Positions 9,672 through 17,424 of a DNA stretch of 64,000 bases are shown here, piece by piece. Under the pieces are notes generated by a model. The model had not been told where the DNA came from. It ran no database searches and saw only the letters and a list, made by a program, of their open reading frames with translations. The stretch is from Caulobacter endophyticus (GTDB lineage Bacteria; Pseudomonadota; Alphaproteobacteria; Caulobacterales; Caulobacteraceae), in the NCBI RefSeq assembly GCF_029543245.1, contig NZ_JARQWV010000001.1, positions 62,001 to 126,000 on the forward strand, in the 5' to 3' direction. Both the position numbers and the translations under genes were made by a program. Position 1 is the stretch's first letter, and the number at the start of each line of letters is the position of its first letter.

Positions 9672-10121
9672 TCACAGATGTCGCACCTCCAGCGCGCCCC
9701 CCCACTTTCCGTTCAGATACTCGCACACGAGCCGCCGATGACAGTTGTGCGGCGTCGCTTCGGAACACAGTAGGCAGCCTTCTTCGAAGGTCGCGAGCTT
9801 CAACCGGTCCTCGATCTTTCGTCCAGCCATCAACGCCATGAAACTGGTCTCGAAGACACGCCAGTCCCCTTTGTCCTTCTTGAAGGCCTTCAAGATCTGG
9901 TCCGTCGGCGCCAGTAGAGGCTCATGACGGTAGACGATACCGTCGATGGCCTTCAGGAAGTAAGACAGATCATCCGATTTAGCAAAGCCCGCCAGTTGGG
10001 AGGTATTGTGCAGACGCACATCGATAACCGTCCTCACCCCTGCTGCTTTCAGGCGCTCGAAAAAGCTCTTCGCACTCGTTTGGGTGAAGCCGATCGTGGC
10101 CAATTTGACGCCACTACTCAT
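9672..10121 (-). CDS. DUF488 family protein (second copy in cassette)
   Basis: A 149-residue DUF488 protein. It has the usual N-terminal strand-loop LATIGFTQTSAKSFFERL, the VIDVRLHNTS segment and the family's Cys motif, here CLLCSEATPHNCHRRLV (near residues 120-136). The biochemical role of DUF488 is not established. Its start overlaps the stop of the upstream DUF488 gene in ATGA, and that gene overlaps the dual-OB gene, so the three form one leftward operon. Third codon positions are visibly less GC-biased than in neighbours, suggesting acquisition by transfer. Confidence 0.85.
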   Translation of the reverse strand: MSSGVKLATIGFTQTSAKSFFERLKAAGVRTVIDVRLHNTSQLAGFAKSDDLSYFLKAIDGIVYRHEPLLAPTDQILKAFKKDKGDWRVFETSFMALMAGRKIEDRLKLATFEEGCLLCSEATPHNCHRRLVCEYLNGKWGGALEVRHL

Positions 10122-10747
10122 ACGGCAACCGATGGATCTTCGGTGTCGGCCATGGCTTCAGCGTAAGCGACTTTTCGCGCTCTCTGTGCGTAAGCCCTAG
10201 CAATGCGGGCTTCTTCACTTTCAAATATGTCCTCGTGCTCCAGTCCTTCGCTGGCCAACAGCCTACGTACTGTAGCCTCATGAGGCTCCACGGTGCCGTC
10301 TGAGCGAATGTGAGCTATGAGAAGTCCACGCTCCTGCAAGCGTCGCGACACCAGCAGGCAGCGATGGCAGTCCAACGGTTCCTGTTCCGAACACATCAGA
10401 GCCACGACATGCGAGCGGACCCCTTTGGCCACTCGGTTCAGTCCTTCCCGAAACTTGGGCTCTACCGCCATCGCCTCGTAGTCGGCAACGCCGTGATCGA
10501 ACAGCCGCGCCGCCGCCGGTCGCCCTCCTAGTTCCGCACCAAGAAATACATAGGCGACGCCCTCCAACATCAATCGCTCAGCCAAGCTATCTCGATTGAA
10601 ATGAGGTGTGTGACGCGACCAAGGACTAGTTCGCACATCCGCCACCGCCGTCACTCCTGCGCCGCGCAGCAGTTGTGAGAACCTTTCCCAACTGTGGTTG
10701 GAATGGCCGATGGTCAGGACACGAGCTTCAGAGGGCATGGATTCCAT
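10118..10747 (-). CDS. DUF488 family protein (first copy in cassette)
   Basis: About 209 residues. Family marks are VLTIGHSNHSWERFSQLLRGAG at the N terminus, AVADVRTSPWSRHTPHFNRD, the glycine-rich FLGAELGGRPAA, and LMCSEQEPLDCHRCLL with the conserved Cys-Ser-Glu and Cys-His-Arg. The start at 10747 (or 10738) is chosen because family sequence begins there; the open frame extends further to 10861 without family-like sequence. It overlaps the end of the upstream dual-OB gene by 10-20 bases. A C-terminal extension rich in Arg/Ala/Glu follows the DUF488 core. Function unknown. Confidence 0.85.
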   Translation of the reverse strand: MESMPSEARVLTIGHSNHSWERFSQLLRGAGVTAVADVRTSPWSRHTPHFNRDSLAERLMLEGVAYVFLGAELGGRPAAARLFDHGVADYEAMAVEPKFREGLNRVAKGVRSHVVALMCSEQEPLDCHRCLLVSRRLQERGLLIAHIRSDGTVEPHEATVRRLLASEGLEHEDIFESEEARIARAYAQRARKVAYAEAMADTEDPSVAV

Positions 10748-11456
10748 TGACCTGAAGATAGCATCGGTCAGGCGCGGCGTCGAAGGGACGAGCCAAGCCA
10801 AGGCGAACCTGGCAAAGTCCACTTCTTGGTAGCAACTTACTGGCAGCTTCAATGCCGTCATTCCTGAAGGCTTGTTTCAGGTCCTTCGCACCAACCGGCA
10901 AGCTGAGCGGTCGATCATTCACGACGACGGCCAACCGCAGTTGGTGCTCGCCTCGATAAGGCCTGTCGTTTAGCCTCAAGCGCTCCGCTCCCACGTTTAC
11001 AGAGGCGAGGGATCCACATTGCGAGCCTGCGGGAACATAGGCCTTCAGTCCTTCAAAAACTAAGTTTCTCGCGAACACCTTGGCCGCCGTCTCACCTCCC
11101 GCACGAGAAAGAACTTTCTTGAACTCAGCCTCACCCAAAATTGCGGTGCGATCGGGAGTTCCGTGAACAACGACGTCCTCCGTGCGATGAGGAAACGGCG
11201 TTTCTGGTGTCGCGCCGAGAAACTTAACCACATGCCCAGGATGGAAAATCGTTCTTGGGCCACAGAAAACTGCCGGCCAGAAATCACCGGCGCTCGGCTC
11301 CGGTCGGATCATCCGACCACGTTGCAAATCAAACCCCGCCACGCAGCGCAACTTGCCATACAGTGTCACTTCCGTGACGACGATTTCATACGACAAACGC
11401 CACCCCCAGACGCACAGAAACAACAACTCACCCTTCGCGTGAGTCTTGGCGGCCAT
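10728..11456 (-). CDS. Dual-OB-domain-like protein, first gene of the DUF488 cassette
   Basis: A 242-residue protein resembling the dual OB-fold proteins that accompany paired DUF488 genes; I assign this from overall pattern (VVTEVTLYGKLRCVAGFDL, then GRMIRPEP, then FHPGHVVKFLG, and a second beta-rich half), not from a strong motif, so nucleic-acid binding is only inferred. The ATG at 11456 gives the full frame; a TTG at 11396, just before the recognisable domain, is an alternative. It is divergent from trpG with only about 66 bp between them. Base composition is AT-richer than its surroundings. Confidence 0.65.
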   Translation of the reverse strand: MAAKTHAKGELLFLCVWGWRLSYEIVVTEVTLYGKLRCVAGFDLQRGRMIRPEPSAGDFWPAVFCGPRTIFHPGHVVKFLGATPETPFPHRTEDVVVHGTPDRTAILGEAEFKKVLSRAGGETAAKVFARNLVFEGLKAYVPAGSQCGSLASVNVGAERLRLNDRPYRGEHQLRLAVVVNDRPLSLPVGAKDLKQAFRNDGIEAASKLLPRSGLCQVRLGLARPFDAAPDRCYLQVNGIHAL

Positions 11457-11522
11457 GCAAGCATTCCCCGACTTGGCGCAGCGGGCGGTTAGCCCTAGAA
11501 GCGAGGCTCGAAAGGCGGCGTC

Positions 11523-12119
11523 ATGATCCTGGTCATCGATAACTACGACAGCTTCACCTACAACCTCGTGCATTACCTGAACGAGCTGGGGGCAGAGACG
11601 GTCGTCCATCGCAACGACGATCTGACGGTGCAGGAGGCCCTGGGCCTGAAGCCGCAGGCCGTGCTGCTGTCGCCGGGCCCCAAGGCCCCCGACCAGGCCG
11701 GTATCTGCCTGCCGCTGCTGCGCGGCGCCCCCGACGACCTGGCGATCCTCGGCGTGTGCCTGGGCCACCAGGCCATTGGCCAGGCCTACGGCGGCGAAGT
11801 GATCCGGGCCAAGGAGGTCATGCACGGCAAGACCAGCCCGATCCGCCACAGCAACAAGGGCATCTTCAAGGACCTGCCCGACCCGTTCACCGCCACGCGC
11901 TATCACAGCCTGGCGGTGCGCCGCGAAAACCTGCCGGAAGAGCTGGAAGTGACCGCCTGGACCGCCGACGGCGAGATCATGGGCGTGCAGCACAAGACCC
12001 GTCCCGTGCACGGCGTGCAGTTCCACCCCGAATCCATCGCCACCGAGGGCGGCCACCAGCTCTTGGCCAACTTCCTCGACCTGGCCGGCGTCAAGCGCGA
12101 CGCCCAGATCTGGGTCTAG
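11523..12119 (+). CDS. trpG: Anthranilate synthase component II (glutamine amidotransferase)
   Basis: Supplies ammonia from glutamine to TrpE. The 198-residue class I amidotransferase has nucleophile Cys79 in [15 protein letters not shown], and His168 and Glu170 in [13 protein letters not shown]; the oxyanion segment is [13 protein letters not shown]. The same protein often serves folate synthesis as PabA. It begins a rightward trpG-trpD-trpC operon: trpD starts 15 bases after its stop and trpC overlaps trpD. Confidence 0.96.
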   Translation: MILVIDNYDSFTYNLVHYLNELGAETVVHRNDDLTVQEALGLKPQAVLLSPGPKAPDQAGICLPLLRGAPDDLAILGVCLGHQAIGQAYGGEVIRAKEVMHGKTSPIRHSNKGIFKDLPDPFTATRYHSLAVRRENLPEELEVTAWTADGEIMGVQHKTRPVHGVQFHPESIATEGGHQLLANFLDLAGVKRDAQIWV

Positions 12120-12134
12120 GGCGGGGCTTTAGAC

Positions 12135-13163
12135 ATGTCCGACGCTTTCAAGCCCCTGCTGGCCAAGCTGGCCGACGGCCAGACCCTTTCGGAAGACGAC
12201 GCCGAGGTCTTCTTCAGCGCCTGCCTGCGCGGCGAGCCCACTCCGGCTCAGGTGGCCGCGGCGGTCACCGCCATGCGCCTGCGCGGCGAGACCGTGGGCG
12301 AGATCGCCGCCTGCGCCCGCGCCATGCGCCGCGCCGCCGTGCACCTGGAGCATCCGTACGACGTGGTCGACGTCTGCGGCACCGGCGGCGATGGCCTGCA
12401 CACCCTGAACATCTCGACTGCGGTCGGCTTCGTCGCCGCCGGCGGCGGGCTGAAGGTGGCCAAGCACGGCAACCGCGCGGTGACCTCCAAGTCGGGCACC
12501 GCCGACGTGCTGGCGGCTCTGGGCGTCAATATCGACGCCAGCCTGGCCCAGCAGCGCGCCGCACTGGACAGCGCCGGCATCTGCTTCCTGTTCGCCCAGT
12601 CGCACCACGGGGCGATGAAGCACGTAGCGCCGATCCGCCAGCAGCTGGGCTTCCGCACGATCTTCAATCTGCTGGGTCCGCTGACCAATCCGGCCGGCGC
12701 TAGGCGCCAGGTGGTCGGCGTTTCGGCCCCGCGCTTCGTCGAGCCGATCGCCCGCGCCCTGGGAGCCCTGGGCGCCGAGCGGGCCTGGTCGGTGCACGGC
12801 GGCGGCATGGACGAGCTGACCATCACCGGCGAGACCGAGGTGGCCGAATGGCGCGAGGGCGCGATGCGCCTCTTCACCATCACGCCGGAAGCCGTGGGCC
12901 TGCAGCGCGCCTCTCTGGCCGAGATCACCGGCGGCGACCCGGCCTTCAACGCCGCGGCCCTGACCCGCCTGCTCGACGGCGAGACCGGCGCCTATCGCGA
13001 CATCGTGTTGCTCAACGCCGCCGCCGCCTTCCTGGTGGCCGACAAGGTCGAGACCCTGCGCGAAGGCGTGGAACTGGCCGGGGCCGTGCTCGACGACGGC
13101 CGCGCCAAGGCCGCCCTCGCCGGCCTGGTGGCCGCCACCAATTCCGAAGTTCAGACGGCATGA
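12135..13163 (+). CDS. trpD: Anthranilate phosphoribosyltransferase
   Basis: Joins anthranilate to PRPP. The 342-residue protein has the helical N-terminal domain (Glycos_trans_3N) and the PRPP loop [19 protein letters not shown] near residues 80-98, followed by [17 protein letters not shown] and [19 protein letters not shown]. Length is standard. It is coupled to trpC by an ATGA overlap. Confidence 0.97.
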   Translation: MSDAFKPLLAKLADGQTLSEDDAEVFFSACLRGEPTPAQVAAAVTAMRLRGETVGEIAACARAMRRAAVHLEHPYDVVDVCGTGGDGLHTLNISTAVGFVAAGGGLKVAKHGNRAVTSKSGTADVLAALGVNIDASLAQQRAALDSAGICFLFAQSHHGAMKHVAPIRQQLGFRTIFNLLGPLTNPAGARRQVVGVSAPRFVEPIARALGALGAERAWSVHGGGMDELTITGETEVAEWREGAMRLFTITPEAVGLQRASLAEITGGDPAFNAAALTRLLDGETGAYRDIVLLNAAAAFLVADKVETLREGVELAGAVLDDGRAKAALAGLVAATNSEVQTA

Positions 13164-13948
13164 CCGACATTCTCGCCAAGATCGCCGACTACAAGCGCCA
13201 GGACGTCGCCGGCCGTAAAGCCGCGCGCTCGCAAGGCCAGGTGGAGGCCGCCGCCAAGACCGCCTCGGCGCCGCGCGGCTTCAAGGCGGCGCTGGAAGCC
13301 AGGCACGCGCCCGGCAAGCTCTCCCTGATCGCCGAGATCAAGAAGGCCTCGCCTTCGAAGGGCCTGATCCGCGCCGACTTCGATCCGCCGGCGCTCGCCA
13401 AGGCCTACGAGGCCGGCGGCGCGGCCTGTCTTTCCGTGCTGACGGATGGTCCCAGCTTCCAGGGCGCCGACGAGTATCTCGTGGCCGCCCGGGCGGCGAC
13501 CGCCCTGCCCTGCATCCGCAAGGATTTCCTGGTCGATCCCTGGCAGGTGGCCGAGAGCCGCGCCCTGGGCGCCGACGCCATCCTGGTCATCCTGGCGATG
13601 ATCGACGACGCCCTGGCGGCCGAGCTGATGGCCGAGGCCGCGCGCCTTGGCATGGACGCCCTGGTCGAGGTGCACGACGAGGCCGAGACCGAGCGCGCCG
13701 GCAAGCTGGGCGCGACGCTGTTCGGCGTCAACAACCGCGACCTCAAGAGCTTCGTGGTCGACCTGGCGGTGACCGAGCGCCTGTCGAAGCTGGCGCCGGA
13801 GGGCTCGCTGCTGGTCACCGAAAGCGGCCTCTTCACCCATGCCGACGTGGTGCGGATGGAAGCGACCGGCGCCAAGGCCATGCTGGTGGGCGAAAGCCTG
13901 ATGCGCCAGGCCGACGTGACGGCCGCGACGCGTGAGCTGATCGGTTAG
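13160..13948 (+). CDS. trpC: Indole-3-glycerol-phosphate synthase
   Basis: Closes the ring of CdRP to indole-3-glycerol phosphate. The 262-residue TIM barrel shows the expected [17 protein letters not shown] (catalytic Lys), [49 protein letters not shown] and [13 protein letters not shown] blocks. It is a monofunctional enzyme with no fused TrpF, which is usual in alphaproteobacteria. Its ATG overlaps the trpD stop codon. Confidence 0.97.
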   Translation: MTDILAKIADYKRQDVAGRKAARSQGQVEAAAKTASAPRGFKAALEARHAPGKLSLIAEIKKASPSKGLIRADFDPPALAKAYEAGGAACLSVLTDGPSFQGADEYLVAARAATALPCIRKDFLVDPWQVAESRALGADAILVILAMIDDALAAELMAEAARLGMDALVEVHDEAETERAGKLGATLFGVNNRDLKSFVVDLAVTERLSKLAPEGSLLVTESGLFTHADVVRMEATGAKAMLVGESLMRQADVTAATRELIG

Positions 13949-14050
13949 GCGATCATTCGCCAAGGTAACTGCGTTCGCGGGAGTTGCCCGCGCCGTACGA
14001 GCCGTGAAACCTTCGTCTGATCCCTTCAGTGGAATAGACGAGGAAAGCCA

Positions 14051-14548
14051 ATGCGCACGCTCGAGATCGCATTTTTCGCAGCCCTGGGGCTCGCGCCGAC
14101 GGCGGCGTTCGCCCAGGTCGTTCCACCTCCGCCTCCCATATCCGGCTTCGAGGGCGCCACAAGGCCCGGCATCGCCGTCTGCTATACCGGCCCGGGCCAG
14201 GCCAACTGCCCGGCCCTGGGAGGCGGTTTCGCCGGCTCGGGCATCGACACCTATTTCGTTCCGCTCTCTTCCCTGGCCTATGCCTCCACCACCGACGCCC
14301 TGGCGGCGGGTCAGCGCAAGGCCCGGAACGTGCTTTCGGGCGGGGTCGCCATGGCCACGGCGCTAGACACGATCGCTCCCGCCGACGGCCGCCAGAACCG
14401 AATCGGCGGCGGCCTCAGCACCTTCGACGACCAGTCAGGGCTGGCCCTGACCTATACCCGCCGCACCGACCAATGGGACGCAGGCCTGGGTCTGGCGACC
14501 TCGCGCTACCAATCGATGGCCAAGGCAACCATCGGTTTTTCTTGGTAA
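14051..14548 (+). CDS. Short secreted protein with a YadA-type outer-membrane anchor
   Basis: A 165-residue protein with a signal peptide (MRTLEIAFFAALGLAPTAAFAQ), a short Pro-rich linker, and a C-terminal 65 residues that read like the trimeric autotransporter anchor: SGGVAMATALDTIAPADGRQ, a second strand GGGLSTFDDQSGLALTYT, then closing strands ending in aromatic FSW. There is no passenger region, head or coiled-coil stalk. If right, three copies would form a 12-strand barrel with almost nothing displayed. The match is by pattern only. It stands alone between trpC and lexA. Confidence 0.6.
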   Translation: MRTLEIAFFAALGLAPTAAFAQVVPPPPPISGFEGATRPGIAVCYTGPGQANCPALGGGFAGSGIDTYFVPLSSLAYASTTDALAAGQRKARNVLSGGVAMATALDTIAPADGRQNRIGGGLSTFDDQSGLALTYTRRTDQWDAGLGLATSRYQSMAKATIGFSW

Positions 14549-14617
14549 ATCGCCGTTTTCCAACCGCGCCGCCGAAGGCCTTGGTCGAGGCAAGAAGGCC
14601 TCCGGCGGCGCGTCAGC

Positions 14618-14646
14618 TTGACATCAGGCGGGAACACCTGGAGAAC
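14618..14646 (+). promoter_or_regulatory. lexA promoter with overlapping SOS box
   Basis: The site GAAC-ACCTGGA-GAAC at 14632-14646 is an exact match to the alphaproteobacterial LexA box (GTTC-N7-GTTC read from the other strand). A TTGACA at 14618-14623 stands 17 bases before GAGAAC, so the box covers the likely spacer and -10. This is the classic arrangement for LexA autorepression. Confidence 0.85.
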
Positions 14647-14692
14647 ATTCGAAAGGTTTGCGGTTTGTTCCGCGACGACTTGCGAGGCCGCC

Positions 14693-15400
14693 ATGCTCAC
14701 CCGCAAGCAGCACGAGCTGCTGATGTTCATCCACGAACGGATCAAGGAGACCGGCGTCTCCCCCTCCTTCGACGAGATGAAGGAGGCCCTGGACCTGGCG
14801 TCCAAGTCGGGCATCCACCGGCTGATCACGGCGCTTGAGGAGCGCGGCTTCATCCGCCGCCTGGCCCATAGGGCGCGGGCTCTGGAGGTGGTGAAGCTGC
14901 CGCAGCAGGCCACGACGGCCGCTCCGCCCAAGGGGCGCGGCGCCTTCCGTCCGCAGGTGCTGGAAGGCGGCGGTCCCGCGCCGTCGGCCCCCGCTCCCGC
15001 TGCGATCGTGGCCAACGACAGCCGAGAGCTGCCGATCCTGGGCCGCATCGCCGCCGGCACGCCGATCGACGCCATACAGCACGAGCGCGACCGCCTGCCG
15101 GTGCCCGAAACCATGCTGGGCGGCGGCGAGCACTACGTCCTCGAGGTGCAGGGCGACTCGATGATCGAGGCCGGCATTCTCGACGGCGACTACGTCATCA
15201 TCCGCAAGGGCGACACGGCCAACAGCGGCGAGATCGTCGTTGCTCTGGTCGGCGAGGAAGCCACGCTCAAGCGCCTGCGCAAGAAGGGCGGCTCGATCGC
15301 CCTGGAAGCGGCCAATCCCAAGTACGAGACCCGTATCTTCGGTCCCGACCAGGTCGAGGTGCAGGGCAAGCTGGTGGGCCTGATCCGCCGCTACCACTGA
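14693..15400 (+). CDS. lexA: LexA repressor, SOS regulator
   Basis: Represses DNA-damage genes and cleaves itself when stimulated by RecA filaments. The 235-residue protein has the winged-helix DNA-binding domain ([17 protein letters not shown], then [13 protein letters not shown], then [18 protein letters not shown]), a long Ala/Pro linker, the Ala-Gly cleavage site in [11 protein letters not shown], the catalytic Ser in [16 protein letters not shown], and the catalytic Lys in EEATLKRL. The ATG at 14693 matches LexA family starts; an upstream in-frame ATG at 14618 would overlap the promoter. Confidence 0.97.
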   Translation: MLTRKQHELLMFIHERIKETGVSPSFDEMKEALDLASKSGIHRLITALEERGFIRRLAHRARALEVVKLPQQATTAAPPKGRGAFRPQVLEGGGPAPSAPAPAAIVANDSRELPILGRIAAGTPIDAIQHERDRLPVPETMLGGGEHYVLEVQGDSMIEAGILDGDYVIIRKGDTANSGEIVVALVGEEATLKRLRKKGGSIALEAANPKYETRIFGPDQVEVQGKLVGLIRRYH

Positions 15401-15427
15401 CGGCGGTCGTCGCCGAAACAAGCACGC

Positions 15428-15463
15428 GAGGCGCGGGTGTCGAAAGACCCCCGCGTCTTTCTT
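15428..15463 (+). terminator. Rho-independent terminator after lexA
   Basis: A GC-rich stem of about 11 bp (GCGCGGGTGTC with GACCCCCGCGTC, one mismatch) around a GAAA loop, followed by TTTCTT. It lies 28 bases after the lexA stop codon. Confidence 0.8.
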
Positions 15464-15615
15464 GCCTCTAGGGCGCGCCTCAAGGCCCCTAATGGGGTCG
15501 CGCTGGACCAGAACACATATTTGTCTGAGTTAATCGAAGCTGCTACTCCAGACCCAAGGCCGTGCGGCGTGTCATGCAGGACACGCCGCGCCATCGGCCG
15601 GTCGGAGGAGCTCCT

Positions 15616-16548
15616 ATGTCCCACGCATCCGTCGCGGCCCTCGGCCTGGCGATCGGCCTCTCGCTCGGCCTCAGCGCCGGCGCCCAGCCGATCACCCAGC
15701 GGTTCAGCGCCGATCCCTCGCCGCACGTGTTCGGCGACACGGTCTATGTCTACGCCACCGACGATGCGTCGAACTCGGGCAAGTACTGGGACTCGACGTC
15801 CTGGCGGCTCTACAGCTCCAAGGACCTGAAGACCTGGAGTGACGACGGGGCGTTCCTGGACGTGACGGTGTTCAAGTGGGCCAGGCCCGACGCCAAGGCC
15901 TGGGCGCCGGGCGCGATCGAGCGCGGCGGCAAGTTCTATTTCTATGCGCCCGTAGGCGGCGACAAGATCGGCGTGGCGGTGGCCGACCGGCCGCAGGGCC
16001 CGTTCAAGGACGCCATCGGCGCCCCACTGGTCGACAAGGCCCGCGACGCCAACGCCGGCGACGAGCCGATCGACCCGCAGGTGCTGATCGACGACGACGG
16101 CCAGGCCTACATGCTGTTTGGCACCCGCGTGCCCAAGATCGTGCGGCTGGGCGCCGACATGGCCTCGCTGGCCGGGCCGATCGAGAACCTGGTGGTCACC
16201 GGCTATCCGGCAAGCGACCCGAAGAAGAAATACGGCGAGGCGCCGTTCCTGCACAAACGGGACGGCCTCTACTATTTCAGCTTCTCGACCGGCTGGCCGG
16301 GCCAGATCGTCTATGCGACCGCCAGATCGCCGATGGGGCCGTACGCCTATCGCGGCGTGATCCTCGACTACCTGCCGATCTCGACCAACCACCAGGCCAT
16401 CATAGAACGCGACGGCCGGTGGTGGTTCTTCTATCACGACAAGCTGTTGCCTGGCGGCGGAGACCATCGGCGCTCGATCACCCTGGCGCCGCTGAGCTAT
16501 GGCGACGACGGCGCGATCCTGCCGATCAAGCGGGCGCCGGTTCCCTAG
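15616..16548 (+). CDS. Secreted glycoside hydrolase family 43 enzyme
   Basis: A 310-residue five-bladed propeller glycosidase, probably acting on arabinose- or xylose-containing plant polysaccharide. A signal peptide (MSHASVAALGLAIGLSLGL, cleavage near SAGA) is followed by the catalytic base Asp in FSADPSPHVFGD, the pKa-modulating Asp in IDPQVLIDDDG and the general acid Glu in YGEAPFLHKRDG. The start at 15616 follows a good GGAGGAG ribosome site at 15604; an upstream ATG at 15562 is less likely. Substrate cannot be told from sequence. It is not part of the larger glycan locus at 47-57 kb. Confidence 0.87.
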   Translation: MSHASVAALGLAIGLSLGLSAGAQPITQRFSADPSPHVFGDTVYVYATDDASNSGKYWDSTSWRLYSSKDLKTWSDDGAFLDVTVFKWARPDAKAWAPGAIERGGKFYFYAPVGGDKIGVAVADRPQGPFKDAIGAPLVDKARDANAGDEPIDPQVLIDDDGQAYMLFGTRVPKIVRLGADMASLAGPIENLVVTGYPASDPKKKYGEAPFLHKRDGLYYFSFSTGWPGQIVYATARSPMGPYAYRGVILDYLPISTNHQAIIERDGRWWFFYHDKLLPGGGDHRRSITLAPLSYGDDGAILPIKRAPVP

Positions 16549-16554
16549 AGCGCA

Positions 16555-16579
16555 GCTTGGGTCCCCGCCTTCGCGGGGA
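16555..16579. repeat. Dispersed GCTTGGGTCCCCGCCTTCGC palindromic element (single arm)
   Basis: A 25-base sequence containing the hairpin TCCCCGC-CTTC-GCGGGGA. The identical 25 bases recur at 31443-31467, where a second inverted arm is present. It lies between two converging genes. Confidence 0.8.
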
Positions 16580-16619
16580 TGCTCGGTGAAAAAACGAAGT
16601 TGCTGAATGTCGGCCTAGC

Positions 16620-17369
16620 CTAGAGCACCAGTTCCTTGGCCGCCGTCTCGAAGCCCGTCCAGGCGGCCGCGGCCAGGGCCGCCCCGGTGCTGGCCCGGCG
16701 CACGCCCAGTCCCGGCAGGTCGGCGACCTTCATGTCGGGGCCCCACAGCAGCACGTTGACCGGCTTGGGCGCCACCGCCGCGACGATGGCGGCGATGTCG
16801 TCGTACTTGGTCACGCCCGGCGCATGGAGGCAGTCGGCGCCGGCCTCGGCATAGGCCACGAGGCGCTCGATGGTCGGCGCAAGGTCGTCGCGGCCGATCA
16901 GGAAGCCTTCGGTGCGGCCCACCAGCATGACGTCCTGGCCAGAGGCGTCGATGGCCGCGCGGGCGGCGGCAAGGCGCTCGACGGCGGTGTCGAGGTCGTA
17001 GAGATCCTTGCCGACCCGGTCCTCGATGGAGAGGCCCGCGATACCGGTCTCGACCGCGCGGGCGACATTGGCGGCGACGCCCTCGGCGCTGTCGGCGAAG
17101 CCGGCCTCGAAGTCGGCGTTGACCGGCAGGTCGGTGGCGGCGACCAGCAGGGCCAGGTGCTCGATCACCTCGTCGACGCTGACCTCGCCGTCCGCGCGGC
17201 CCCAGGACCAGGCCATGCCGGCGCTGGTCGAGGCCAAGGCCTTGAAGCCCAGCTTTTGCAGGCGAACCGCGCCGCCGGCGTCCCACGGGTTGGGCAGAAC
17301 GAAGAAGCCGTCCTGGTGCAGGGCGCGGAACGCGGCGCGGCGGGCGGCGAAGGGCGTGGCGTCAGTCAT
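16620..17369 (-). CDS. Isocitrate lyase/PEP mutase superfamily protein
   Basis: A 249-residue TIM-barrel enzyme of the PEP-mutase/carboxyvinyl-phosphonate group. Visible blocks are LPNPWDAGGAVRLQKLGFKA, STSAGMAWSWG, PVNADFEAGFADS with the Mg-binding Asp and Glu, and GLSIEDRVGKDLYDL. In isocitrate lyase the last block is followed by a catalytic KKCGH loop, which is absent here, so it belongs to the less-characterised branch (oxaloacetate decarboxylase or C-C lyase activities are possible). The start at 17369 is chosen over 17447 because family similarity begins at FAARRAAFRALH. Confidence 0.8.
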   Translation of the reverse strand: MTDATPFAARRAAFRALHQDGFFVLPNPWDAGGAVRLQKLGFKALASTSAGMAWSWGRADGEVSVDEVIEHLALLVAATDLPVNADFEAGFADSAEGVAANVARAVETGIAGLSIEDRVGKDLYDLDTAVERLAAARAAIDASGQDVMLVGRTEGFLIGRDDLAPTIERLVAYAEAGADCLHAPGVTKYDDIAAIVAAVAPKPVNVLLWGPDMKVADLPGLGVRRASTGAALAAAAWTGFETAAKELVL

Positions 17370-17424
17370 CGGCCTTATATCTCCAAACGAGTCGTCACCC
17401 GGACATAGCCGCGGCGGCGCGGCA

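Noticed and set aside
9660..11460. Insertion sequence or phage remnant around the DUF488 cassette
   Set aside because: No transposase, integrase, terminal inverted repeats, target duplication or tRNA gene could be seen at either edge.
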